Shown here piece by piece: positions 23,036-33,265 of a DNA stretch of 64,000 nt. The DNA is from Acanthococcus lagerstroemiae (taxonomy: Eukaryota > Arthropoda > Insecta > Hemiptera > Eriococcidae): positions 11,039,626 through 11,103,625 of the forward strand of contig CM063110.1 in NCBI GenBank assembly GCA_031841125.1, read 5' to 3'. The notes below the pieces were generated by a model, which saw only the letters and a program-made list of their open reading frames with translations, did not search any database and was not told the DNA's origin. Position 1 is the first letter of the stretch, and the number at the start of each line of letters is the position of its first letter. The translations under genes were made by a program, and so were the position numbers.

Positions 23036-25102
23036 TTTTATTTTTATAATTATTTTTTATTACACCTTGGACTCGGGTCTGCGGCGAAGGTAGGCCGCCG
23101 TGCTGTCGAGTCCGCCCAATGTCGGGCATAGGTTTCCACAATCCATTTCCATTTTGATCTGTTTTGGGCAGTTCTCTGCCAGAGTGGGCCGAGTCTGGTG
23201 ATGATTTCATCTCTCCAACGGGTGGGTGGGCGCCCCTTCCCCCTTTTAAATTCGAGTGGGGTCCATTCGTAAGAGATTTTGTTCCAAGAGTTGGACCCCC
23301 TAGCTAGATGACCCGCGTAGTTAAGTTTTAGTTTTCTGACACCCCATCCGATATCTGCTGCATTAGATTTTTGTCTGATTGTTTCCACTAGTACCTTGTC
23401 TTTCCGTCTGATCCCCAGTATACTTCTTAGCATACTGTTTTGTGGGATCCTCAGCCCTTCGATCTGTGACCCGGTTGTCGCCAATGTCTGTGCCCCATAT
23501 GTCAGCGTTGGGACTACACATTGATTTAATGTTTTTATTTTCGCTGCTACATTAAATTTGCCTTTGAGGATGTTCTTGTTTGCCCAGAAATTTATTTTTT
23601 TCAATTTTTCGTCGAAGGATAACATTTATCCCAAATACTTGTATTCCTTGACCCATTCAATTAATTTACCCTCTATCCAAAGTTCTTTTTTGTTTACATT
23701 CGACATAATTTTTGTTTTGGAGTGGTTAATCGTCAAGCCTACCTTTCTGCTATAAGCACAGAGCTCCTCAGCCATTATTTTTAGTTCGTTCAGGCTGCTG
23801 GCTGCCCACGAGGACAATATCGTACGCGAATCTGAGATTATTGAGCCACTGGCCGTTCATTTTGATTCCCTTTCCTTCCCAGTCAAAGTTGCGAAAAATT
23901 TCCTCTAACCCGCTGTATTGAATAAGTACGGGGAGGGGGGTCCCCTTGTTTTACTCCCTTTTCCAATATGAATTCTTCCCCCTGCTTATCCAAGCTTATA
24001 TAGGCTTTGGAGTTCTTGTACAGTTTTTCCAAGTAGCTGATAATATTTGAAGAGCCGCATTCCAAAACGTGCTTAGTCAAAAAAAAATAAAAAAAAATCG
24101 AGATATTAGCGCGATCTAGTAGTGAGAACGATCCCGCATAGAACTACCTGGTCAGAATAGTACAAAAATGCGATCTCTATGCGTGAATACATGTTCTATG
24201 CAAGCGGTGTCATTATGCCGTTCCAAAATGTGCCGTGTCCTGCGTTCCTACCTCGCAGCTAGTAGTTGTAGTACAGCAGATGTAGTATTAGGGATCTTAT
24301 TTAGAAAGATACAGTGTTGCCATTCATGAAAGAATAAAATAAAATGAGATCAAACGTTATCAATGTACACAGTTTTTTCCATTTCCTGAGAAATTTGATT
24401 TTTGGACAAAGCACGTTTTGGAAAGCCACTCTTCATTTGTTTCGATGCCTTGATTTTTCAATGCTTCCCATACACTACTGTGACTAATTGAATCAAGAGC
24501 CTCGTTAAAATCAATGAACATAAAATTCACATTAATTTTGTATTCTCTTGCTTTTTAGATGATTTGATTCGAGGTAAAAATATGGTCTACAGTTGAGTAG
24601 CCTTGTCTAAAGCCTGCCTGTTCTTTTGACTGATGGGAATCCGAGTTTTGGGTAAATTCTATTTCTTATTATTTTCAGGAAAACTTTGCTGAGATTTGAT
24701 GACAGACTTATGGGTCTATAATTTCCTAAAATTCTCCTGTCCCCTTTTTTGTGCAGTAGAATTATTTCAGATATTTGCCACTGTCCAGGTGAGAACCCTA
24801 TCTCCAAAATTGGTTAAAGAGCTCGGTCAAGAAAGGTGTTAGTGTTTCTGCAGCTGACTTTAGAATCGAGTTTTGGATTCTATCCGAGTCTGCTGCCTTG
24901 CCGCACTTCAAGGATTTAAGAATATTATGTACTTCGCTTTCCAGGATTTCCGGAGCTTTCTCTTCTTCCCCTTGGGTGTCCGTTGTAGGGCTCTGCCACC
25001 TCTTCCTTACTTGCTGGTTTGGGGTGCATACAGTGCTTTGTAGAAGTTTGTGGTTTCTTTCAAGATTTTTTTTCTCCCAAAGATTTTTTGGTTTTGGTTT
25101 TT
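23036..25102 (-). pseudogene. RTE/BovB-like LINE, 5'-truncated, inside the palindromic satellite
   Basis: On the minus strand the reverse transcriptase reads in order: LKSLKCGKAADSDRIQNSIL, FSPGQWQISEIILLHKKGDR, NYRPISLSSNLSKVF, a VNFMFIDFNEALDSISHSSV block, then GVKQGDP, then SKTKIM and LIEWVKEYKYLG, and the C-terminus TLTYGAQTLATTG, IRQKSNAADI, YAGHLARG, GRPPTRWRDEI. These match RTE/BovB proteins. Frame changes and a 360-bp insertion at 24061-24422 break it, and the endonuclease is missing. It is flanked by a 45/46-bp direct repeat (22991-23035 and 25103-25148) sharing private variants of the satellite, which I read as the target duplication. The 3' side is at the low coordinate, with an AT-rich tail. 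Confidence 0.88.
24061..24422. mobile_element. Inverted-repeat insertion within the BovB-like LINE
   Basis: Left TCCAAAACGTGCTTAGTC and right GGACAAAGCACGTTTTGGA are near-perfect inverted repeats. Weaker inverted similarity continues outward (GAAGAGCCGCA versus the complement of AGCCACTCTTC), so the true ends may lie 10-15 bp further out. A related word TTCCAAAATGTGCCGTGTCC occurs inside (24214-24233). The interval interrupts the LINE between the polymerase blocks SHSSVWEALKNQ and ISYLEKLYKN. No transposase is present. Confidence 0.65.
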
Positions 25103-26294
25103 TGTTTCATATTCAACGTGTTAAAAGGCATTACCACATTGAAACTGTACACTATGACAAATTTTCGAAAAATGTGCTAACGCCTTCAACATGTTGAATA
25201 TGCAATACAAAACACAATAGACACTTCCAAAATTTCTCATTTTCTGGGGGGGGGGAGTGGAAAAACGCGAATAACTTTGGACTGGAGACAGCTAGCGCAA
25301 AATGTTCAAAATTTTGGTGAGAGATCATTTCTGACAAAATGAAGGCTTTTGTGGGAAGCAAAATTTCTCCTGTTTGCTCTGTCACTAAGAGTTCTTGAGA
25401 CAAATGAGTTTTTCTAGGTGAACAGACAGACATGTCCGAAATGATCTGCTCTCTCCAAAATTTCAAACGGTTTTGCACTACAGTATAATAGAGTGGGTGA
25501 AGGAGGTTGACTACCTAGGCCAAAAAATTTCTTTCCATAGTGCTACAGAAAAAGAAATATCAAATCGAATTCAAAGTGGATGGAGGAAATTTTGGCAAAG
25601 GCGGCAGATTTTCAAAGGCCGTTTGCCAATAACGACTAAAGCGGCGGTCTGGCGCAGCTGTGTACAGCCAGTATTAACGTACGGGGCGCAAACTTGGGCA
25701 TTAACAAAAACAAATTATACGCGCTTTCAGGTTACTCAAAGAGCAATGGAAAGGAGCATGTTGGGAGTGAGGCTAAGAGATAAAGTGGAAACCCAAGAGA
25801 TCAGGGCCAAAACACGCCTAAAAGATCTTGGTCTTGTTATCAAGAAAAATAAATGGAGATACGGGGGCCACATTTCAAGATTGGGGGTAAGAAGGTAGGA
25901 AAAAAGGGTGGAAGGGTGGACCCCGTATGACTACACAAGGAATATAGGTAGACCGCTGACCCGTTGGCGAGATGAATTCCGCAAGGAGCTGGGTCCCATG
26001 TGGAGAAGACATACCCTGGACAGAAGGAGACGGAAGGAAAAAGTGAGGGAACTGGAGGAGGCTCATACCCAATAATGGGTGGGTAGAGAAGGCTGAGGGC
26101 AGGGAGGGACCCGCTTCCCCGTCTTACCCTTGGCACAGTAAGTGCAAAGAGAAGTGTGGAATAGAACGGAATACCCAACAAGAGCTGTAAATTGCACTAC
26201 AGCTGCCTCCAATCCAAATTTATTCACGATTTTCCACTCCCTCCCAGGAAATGAAAAATTTCGAAAATGTATATTGGCGTGGGTTGTATTCAAC
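25103..26294. repeat. 475-bp palindromic satellite, unit B, split by a LINE
   Basis: Left part 25103-25483 and right part 26192-26294 join into one unit when the BovB-like copy 25484-26191 and one copy of TTGCACTACAG are removed. Both fold-back halves are present (TTTCTCATTTTCTGG, AAACGCGAATAACTTTGGAC and, in reverse, CAATCCAAATTTATTCACG). Confidence 0.85.
25484..26191 (+). pseudogene. RTE/BovB-like LINE 3' end, nested in satellite unit B
   Basis: An uninterrupted frame encodes IEWVKEVDYLGQKISFHSAT, then VQPVLTYGAQTWALTK, RAMERSMLGVRLRDKV, IRAKTRLKDLG and YGGHISRLG. A frame change near 25898 leads to GWTPYDYTRNIGRPLTRWRD, ELGPMWRRHTLDRR and a stop near 26075. This is the C-terminal region of RTE/BovB proteins, the same clade as 23036-25102 but on the opposite strand. 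The copy is 5'-truncated and flanked by the direct repeat TTGCACTACAG (25473-25483 and 26192-26202), which I read as the target duplication. Confidence 0.9.
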
Positions 26295-26640
26295 ATGTTG
26301 AAGGCGTTACCACATTGAAGTTCTACACTATTGCTAGTTTTACAAAAAAGTGAGGCAACGCCTTCAACACGCTGAATATGCAATGTAAATCAATCGGAAG
26401 ACATATTCGAAATATCTCATTTTCTCGGGGGAAAGTGAAAAAACGCGAATAACTTCGAACTGGAGAGAGTGTGAGCAAAATGGCTTGAAATGCTGATGAG
26501 CGGAGATCATTTATGACACAAAATGAAGGTAATGAAAAGTAAGAACTTCTCTTGCGAGAGGCAAAATTTTCTTTGGTTTGCACTGTCTATAAGGGTTCTT
26601 GAGAGAAATGAGTTTCTCTGCGTGAACTAAAAGACTTGTC
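26295..26640. repeat. 475-bp palindromic satellite, unit C, truncated
   Basis: Starts ATGTTGAAGGCGTTACCACA. The first hairpin and the near half are intact (AACGCGAATAACTTCGAACT, AGCAAAATGG, GAGATCATTTATGAC). Similarity to unit A fades near 26640, before the far half, so the unit is cut. Confidence 0.8.
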
Positions 26641-26860
26641 AAAAACAGAGTTGTTAGACGTAAAACAATGATAATTGAATTTTCAAAATCTTATCACATG
26701 ACAAAACCTTAGATCGCTTTTTGTTAGAACCATTTTGTCAATGACATAACAAAAAACGAATCCAATGACCAAAAAATTACGACACCTTGCCAACGATTAA
26801 AATATAAACTATGCTAAACAACATAATAATTGATAACAGATTATGCTAAGCGACATGACA

Positions 26861-26985
26861 AAAAAGAAGACAAAATAATTTCGTCAAGACATGACAAAAC
26901 CGTGAAAAAACCAAATGACAAAACTTAAGACATCACAAAAAAAATGCTCCTCCGACAAAATGACCAAAAATCGTGTAGGGACCCA
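26861..26985. repeat. Dispersed TGACAAAA repeat, copy 1
   Basis: Words AAGACATGACAAAACC, AAATGACAAAAC, AAAATGCTCCTCCGACAAAA and TGACCAAAAATCG match, in order, 31955-32065 (same strand) and the reverse complement of 63300-63470. The 220 bp before it carry looser copies of the same words. No coding sequence. Confidence 0.75.
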
Positions 26986-28614
26986 AAATGGTGCATTCTC
27001 GTACCTGAGTAGATGGCGCTCTACCTGAGGCTGATCTACGTCCATTTTGCTTGCTGTAATCGTACATCTGTGCACCTCTAGCATCAAAATAAATTATCAT
27101 AGACTGTGCTAATGAACAGTGGATCAGTTTGTTCGCAATTCAGCTTGGTCACACAATAGTTACGCAGCGTAAGCGTTCGATTCTGAGGTTTTGCGCGATT
27201 GACGAAACCTTACTGACATCTCAAATGAATTATCTTCGGTCACCTGCACACCTAACAGAATGAAGCTCGCTGTTCGGCCGTGGGAATAGAAGAAGCCTTG
27301 CTGGATGGCGAAAAAATACGAGAGTTTTGCACTGTGATTAACCATTACGTGTGTATAGGCTACATAGATAGGCCCAGTGGTCGAGGTTTACTCTCGTCGG
27401 ATAGGCTACGTCTCAGTCGTGACTTGCGGTGTCAACGGACCCTGTAATTTTGGACGTTTTATCGCGGTTCTGTTTCTTTCGATTTGACGCGACGAGCCCG
27501 AAAATATGGGTTAGATTTCGTCTGGCCGTGGAAACTTATTCGCGCCACCGAGTAAATTCTGCAGACAGCAAATTATACTCGCTCGGTGCCCTCGACTCGG
27601 TAATATTACGAATCGCACGTACGCAGCCGACGGGAAACACCAGCCGGAAGTTGTTTGAAAATATCGCCGATTGTACTTATATACTCGTATTTTTGAACGG
27701 GCGAACAAAAAAAAAAAAAAAAAAAAAGTACTTTCTCTCTTTTTAAGCTTATCTGTGTAGTGGTATCTTCATACACCAGGTGTTTTAGACAACGGCAATT
27801 GATACAACGGTGCGCGAAAAAAAAAGTGCGAACAGCGTGGCAGAATACTACGAGCTACAGAAAACGGGACAGAAAATTTTATGCGAGGGTAATGGATGTA
27901 GCGACAATATTTTTACTGGTTATGGATTGCGCAAACAGGTCTCATGTCGTGAATTCAAAACACTGAGTTTGCCAGTCCAATATCACTGACTAGCGAGGTC
28001 CACAGAATGAAGGGCACTGATTCATAAAAGCCCCGAAATCCGACAATGTTAGAGGAACCATCTTAATTCTGTAGAACTTGACAAGAAGTGGTATCGGACT
28101 AGAAAAGAAGAAAGCAATCCTGTATCACCACAAGGGACCGTTATACGCAACACGTAGGTAGAATTCCGAAATCAATGTGTCCGTCGAAGACCTTTTTCAT
28201 ACGCTCCTTGAAATCGGAATCGCATTTCGCCGTGGTCGGCAATGACTACGAGGAAAGGACCAGAAGAAACTGACGAGTAGCCTCATCTTTCAACAGTCGT
28301 GAATCCAAAGGACCCAGGGTAGTTCAAGAAGCGAATTTATTGAGCGGGCGAGAATCGAAAATTTTCCAACTATTGAAGCGAAAAGATCAAACGTTTTCTA
28401 GCTATTGAAAAAAAACCCACACTTTATGATGCGTGAATTTGTTAATTATGCAACTTAAATTGCCAATCTGACAACCCTGAAAGATAATTGGATCAAACTC
28501 ATCATACCATTCCCTCTGGCTACGCCTTTGTCTTCTCAGGGTACTTCATTTTCCTCATTTTCATACCCTCGCGTTCGTAATGGAAGCGTGATAAAACATG
28601 AATGAAGCCACTCA
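26986..28614. other. No gene recognised (1.6 kb)
   Basis: Frames at 27160-27345 (minus), 27429-27746 (plus) and 27760-27966 (plus) lack known domains. An A-run lies at about 27708-27727. The stretch 27370-27640 is CpG-richer than average and might be a host promoter or exon, but I cannot show it. Confidence 0.35.
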
Positions 28615-29490
28615 AATAACATTATAAGTTGGAACGCTAATGGAATGATTTCCAGGAAAAATAAACTGGAATTATTTCTCCCTCTTTATGATACAGATAT
28701 CGCCTTCATATCTGAATTTCACCTTAACAGCTATATGCCAACCAACCACTGATCCGCACAATGCAGTCTTCCTAGCCAATCATCCTAGTGATACTGCCCA
28801 CGGGGGTTCAACAGTACTTTTCAAAAATCATATAACTCATCACGATGTGGGTGTGTTTATCTTAAACTCCATCCAAGCATCTATCATCGCAGTCCCCTTC
28901 AATGGTCAGCAGATCAACACAGGAAACATATACTGTCCCCTCGCTGTCCTCCTGAGTAGGCAGAATGTCAAGAAATTTTCAATCATCTTAGGCCTAAGTG
29001 GACACTTGGAGGCGATTACAATGCCACACACCCCGTGTGGAGCTCTTTCTTCCACTCCCCTCGTGGACGAGTGCTGCAGAAAGCTATTCTTCGGGCTAAC
29101 TGTCATCCCATCTCTCCAGGCAGCCCAACCCACTGGCCATCAGATCCAGCCAAGCAACCTGATATTATCGACTTTTTTCTCACAACGGGACTGTCTGAGC
29201 ACCACATTAAAGCTGAATGCTACGCCGACACCGCAGCTCTGATCACATACCGAATCTCCTTCATTACTACAACTCGCCAAACTGTAATACACATCCATTA
29301 TCACTTGAAAATAAATCCACTGATTGGGACGCTTACCATAACCTAATTAAAGATCAGCTCAACCTCATTCGGTTCCAAGGTCCATCTGATTTAGATGAAG
29401 CCACTGAAAACTTCACTCCGCTATTTCAACAGAGCATTCAACATTGGGGTTTAAACTTGCACAGGAGTGCGAATCACTTGTGCGGGAGAA
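28615..29490 (+). pseudogene. Jockey/I-like LINE apurinic endonuclease fragment
   Basis: Plus-strand frames give ISWNANGMISRKNKLELF and DIAFISEFHL at about 28630-28720, then after frame changes the catalytic core GGDYNATHPVWSSFFHSPRG (28998-29070), RVLQKAILRANC, HWPSDPAKQPDIIDFFLTTG and the SSDHIPNLL block near 29230. The N-A-N-G start, the D-x-N-A-(K/T)HxxWxS box and SDHxP motif are known landmarks of EEP-type LINE endonucleases. The motif H remains in SDHIP, but the gene is shifted at least three times. The family is likely that of the fragments at 5705-7025 and 29550-30420. Confidence 0.88.
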
Positions 29491-29549
29491 AATGAATGAG
29501 TCATCTTGTGTACTTTCAAATAGAAGAACTGCTACCTTCAGGGGGGAAG

Positions 29550-30420
29550 GGGGTAAAAAAACTAGTAAAATTCATTCTACCGGTAGAACTGATTATAATT
29601 CAACTTTTTGGTGATAAGTATTTTTTCAGGTGTTGCGGACTTGAATTCTGGCTGCGCGAGGGTCCAGAGGAGCTGTGTACGGGTTTCTTGCCAAGGAGGA
29701 GTTTCAGGAGGTAGGTGTTGAAGGATGTTGTACGGAGGAAAGTTTAGAGTCTGTCCAGGGATGGTAGCGGAGATGTTCGAGAGAAAAGTCCTAATATGTT
29801 TTGCTGGGGAGGTTGGAGAGCTTGGACAGTGAGTGTATGGCGTGATTTATAGTCAGGAGTTTTCTTCGGTATGAAAGTGGGAGAGTTCCAGAGAATGATT
29901 GTAAATTGGGGACTGGAGTGGTTGGAAAGGTCCGGAGAGCGAGTCTTTAGACATGCATTCTGGACTGGTTCCAGCGCTTTCAATAGATGATCAGATGCAG
30001 ATGCAAATGCTATAGAACCATAGTCTTTTTGATCGAATCAAGATTTTATAGATGGTGACCGATTTTTCGGAAGTAGGCCCGTGGTGTCGATTGTTTAGCA
30101 TCTTTTATATATTAAGTGCAAGGAGGCTTCTCTTCTTTAACTCGAGGATGCGCGGCTTCCATGTAAGTCTGCGGTCAAATATAAGACATAGGAATTTAGC
30201 CTCTGAAATTTGTTGGAGTGGGGCGCCATGGATGCAGAGACTGAGAAAGTGTTGGTTCGTTTCCTCGTATAAATGACGTATTTGGTTTTGGAGGCTGAGA
30301 GCAAACACATAACACATACGAGAAAAAGTTTCACATTCCTGATAACTACCCCAGCTGTCAATGTGATTTCTCGAAAAGAGGAGGGATGTCAATCTCTTTA
30401 GGCCTTTCCAACGCCTGTCG
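29550..30420 (-). pseudogene. Jockey/I-like LINE, end of reverse transcriptase and connector, inverted
   Basis: On the minus strand, 30392-30105 gives FLCLIFDRRLTWKPRILELK and KKRSLLALNI, the thumb/connector of Jockey-group proteins, followed at 29983-29744 by ALEPVQNACLKT and, in a shifted frame, LPLSYRRKLLTINHAIHSLS. The latter aligns with PPLSYRRIQLTAKLF in the 5705-7025 copy. Stops and frame changes abound. It abuts the endonuclease fragment 28615-29490 in the opposite orientation, so a simple single insertion does not explain the pair. Confidence 0.8.
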
Positions 30421-31061
30421 ATAAAGTCACGATCCTAGAGAATTATCAAGATAGCCAATTAATTCGTTAGTCAGAAAGAAAGAAACGAAGTCACTGCCAA
30501 GTCGAGGAGCCTATTCGAACAAAGCAAGCGTCGGTGAGGAACTTGTACCACGAAGCAACTAGGGGCAAAGCGATCTACTTCTAAAAAATTTGCCTCAAGT
30601 TTGAAATTATGTACACGCATGCCAGTTGGCTGGTTGGAGTGGGCGAGTCCTCTCTGCAGTGAATAGAAAGCGAGGTCTAGGTAAATCCATATGAGCTACA
30701 TAAGATGTTCGAGAAAACTGCGAATTGTAGGTCGAAAAATAACCAGGTCCATTTGCACGCCGGTATGCTAAAAACAGAAATCGCAAGGCGGCTGACTAAT
30801 CGGAAGCGTGGGCTAGTGGTTCCTGCAGATACGGGCTCCTCGGCGGGTGCACCGGAATGTTCCCGACCGATGGTGTCGCAGACGACTGCCATCTTCGATT
30901 GTCGTTCATTTCGCGAAGCAGGCCGCCATTTGAAAATTTAAATTAGACGTTTGTATAACACCATCTGCTTTTTTTTCTTCTTTTAATAACCACCAGCCAT
31001 GTCCCAGGTGTATGATATCACGCGTAAATTGACAATTATCCGGTGTTTATGCGCTTGAAAA
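30421..31061. promoter_or_regulatory. CpG-rich stretch, possible promoter
   Basis: About 30780-30945 is notably GC/CpG-rich for this window and contains AAGATGG-type and GCCGCCATTT words on opposite strands, reminiscent of YY1-type sites. It lies directly upstream of the candidate first exon at 31062-31376. This is inference from composition only; no TATA box or start site can be assigned. Confidence 0.2.
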
Positions 31062-31376
31062 GTGAAAACGTGGAGTACTTCTTCTTTGCATAAACAATTA
31101 CCGCGCCGCAGATCGTGTCAAGCGATTTCATTGTCGGTTTGTAGAATATCGATGAAAATAAAAACCCTATTCACCGGGCAGAGATGCCCGATGACGATAT
31201 TAGGTCTTTTGTTATTCGCCTGCATTTCTGTTTTTTTGTCTTCTTTCAATATACGCTCGATTGATCGAGTAAAGAGCGCCGCTGCGGTGCAGTGCCGCAG
31301 TGCCACCGTCGCACCGGTTGATGCTCTCATGCGGGGCGTTAAAAAGACGCGCGTGCCGTCGAGAAACTGTGTGTGA
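31062..31376 (+). CDS. Candidate first exon with membrane anchor, unknown protein
   Basis: An open frame of 104 codons; a more likely start is the ATG at 31152 (MKIKTLFTGQRCPM). It is followed by a 19-residue hydrophobic stretch (MTILGLLLFACISVFLSSF) and then a basic, cysteine-containing tail. A short cytoplasmic N-terminus plus one membrane segment would fit a type II signal-anchor protein such as a Golgi enzyme, but no family is recognised. GC content is above its surroundings and a CpG-rich patch lies upstream. No partner exon was found, and a chance frame is a real possibility. Confidence 0.25.
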   Translation: MKTWSTSSLHKQLPRRRSCQAISLSVCRISMKIKTLFTGQRCPMTILGLLLFACISVFLSSFNIRSIDRVKSAAAVQCRSATVAPVDALMRGVKKTRVPSRNCV

Positions 31377-31954
31377 TGATTCATATCGGCTAAATTTTCA
31401 GGTTAGAAGGTCAAGTCGGATTCGAGTTGAGAATTCTTGAAGTCGTTGGACGGACAAAGTTTAACTGTTAGGAATGACTGGAAAATGAGATTCAGCAGTT
31501 TTTTTGGGTTTTGGTGAGGCAAAATACCCAATTAGTTCCACTTTTTATCAGTAAAGAGTCAAAAGTTAACACCTACATAATATAGTTATACTTCTCGGTT
31601 TCACAGACGTTAGCCTAGTGTTTCAGCAGATAATCGTTCCAAAATGTGATCGTGTTATGCAACATGAGAGGCAAAAGAAGACGAACCTTCTCCGAATCTC
31701 AGGTTATTAAAGGATCATTTTTTCATCTTCATAAATATTCATTATTCATAATTTTCATCTCATTTCTGTGGTTGAAGGACAGGAGGGCTTGGATTATTCG
31801 GCTAATGAGAGTGCTGTATATGACTTAGTTCTGTGGAACAGGTATAATACATATAAATTATTATTGTTATTCAAAAGTTCTTCCGTTTTTATCACTGTTC
31901 TTTTCTCATTTTTGATATTTCAGTTTTCCTATGTTATGTAAAACCATCTTGCAA
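31377..31954. other. No gene recognised
   Basis: AT-rich spacer without a domain, repeat or RNA gene that I can support. Confidence 0.4.
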
Positions 31955-32065
31955 ATAGCAAATGTCAAGACATAACAAAACAATGAAAAAAACAAAATAA
32001 CAAACTCTGAAAATGACAAAATTCATCACACAACAAAAAAAGATGAAATGTTTCTCTGACAAGAA
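31955..32065. repeat. Dispersed TGACAAAA repeat, copy 2
   Basis: AAGACATAACAAAACAATGA, AAATGACAAAATTCATCA and GAAATGTTTCTCTGACAAGA follow the order seen at 26861-26985 and, reversed, 63300-63470. This copy is the most diverged of the three. Confidence 0.65.
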
Positions 32066-32699
32066 ATTGTACGTATAATAACACTGGTTCCTACCGATCT
32101 TTCTATAGCATTGAGAAAAAGGGAGACAAGCCATTCGTATGCCAGCTCGATGTCGTACATAAAATTTCTACTTGCATTTTCTAAACTTCAGTTTTTTTTA
32201 TCTATGTTTGTATCTTTCTTAGATATTTCGTTCTCTATGCTTTCAAATTTATTTTATATAATTACTTCATACTTAAAAATTACGTACAAAATAGGTGTGG
32301 GAGAGAGCCACATTTTCGTTCATTAGGTGGCAACCCTGCACACGGGAATTATATTTTTCGTGAGAAATTACATTTTTGAACTTTCGTAATAATTTAATAT
32401 AATTTTAAACTTGCTTTCTCATTTTAATATTGGTTATTGATAACTTCCAAAGTTCAGACATTAGTACATCAGTCCTCGCAAACTACAACACTAATTGTAG
32501 TTGTACTTATTTGATGTTGTATTCATACGTCTAGCATTCATTTCCCCCTGACAATCAAGAAGGAATAAGCTATTTTTGGCCCGACATGGTGAGTAAGTGA
32601 TCCCGCAGTTTTGTAAATATATTTTTGCTCTTCCAGGACTACTCTAATCTTGTTCATGACTTTCTACGACTAGCAGATTTGTTAAACCTTTGGCAGTCC
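32066..32699. other. No gene recognised
   Basis: AT-rich. Frames on both strands are short and lack domains. Confidence 0.4.
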
Positions 32700-33265
32700 A
32701 CAGAGCAATCAACATATATTAAACAAAATCAAACAAATAGCCACTAACAACAAATACCCACCGCAAACAGTAGACAGAATAATCAACAAATTAACACAAC
32801 AAAAGAGTACAGACACTAAATTAACAACCACAAAAATAGACAAATACGCAGGAATAATACCATTCACAGGGACACACACATACAAAATACAGAAAATCTT
32901 CAACCAATACAACATAGAACTCGGAATCAAAAACAGACTATTCCTGATCAAACAAATAAGCAACAACAAAACAGAAACAAAGGACATGAACAACAGCAAC
33001 GGAGTATACAGACTTGGACTGCGAACACTGTGACATGACACACATAGGAGGAGAAACAGGCAGAAAATTCATAACTATATAAAATAAAAGAGTATGAAAA
33101 ATCATAGAAGCTAAAAGATGACAAATCATTTTTTGGAAAACACTACAACGACCAGGGACACAACAACCACAAATTGACAGAAAAGTACAAAATCCTACAC
33201 ACAGAAAACAACACAAGGAAAAGAAAATTAAGAGAACAACTAGAGATAATAAAGGCAAAAAAAAA
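32700..33265 (+). pseudogene. Penelope-like retroelement, 3' end with GIY-YIG endonuclease relic
   Basis: The plus strand reads NNKYPPQTVDRIINKLTQQ, then KYAGIIPFTGTHTYKIQKIF and NQYNIELGIKNR, then GVYRL and, after a one-base frame change near 33014, LDCEHCDMTHIGGETGRKFI. The order (IPFxGxxxxKIxKIF, then VYxLxCxxCxxxYIGxTxRxF) is known for Penelope-like elements, whose C-terminal endonuclease is of the GIY-YIG type. Here the YIG tyrosine is replaced by histidine (THIG) and stops follow, so the copy is dead. The reverse transcriptase core is missing upstream. Minus-strand frames in this interval are shadows produced by the A/C-rich strand. Confidence 0.82.

Noticed and set aside
28615..30420. 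Twin-priming 5' inversion of a single LINE
   Set aside because: For twin priming the 5' part should be inverted and placed 5' of the 3' part in the element direction. Here the 3' ends of the two parts face each other, so a different history is needed.
32709..33258. Minus-strand hydrophobic open frames
   Set aside because: They are the shadow of the A/C-rich plus strand of the Penelope-like fragment, whose plus-strand translation has recognisable motifs.
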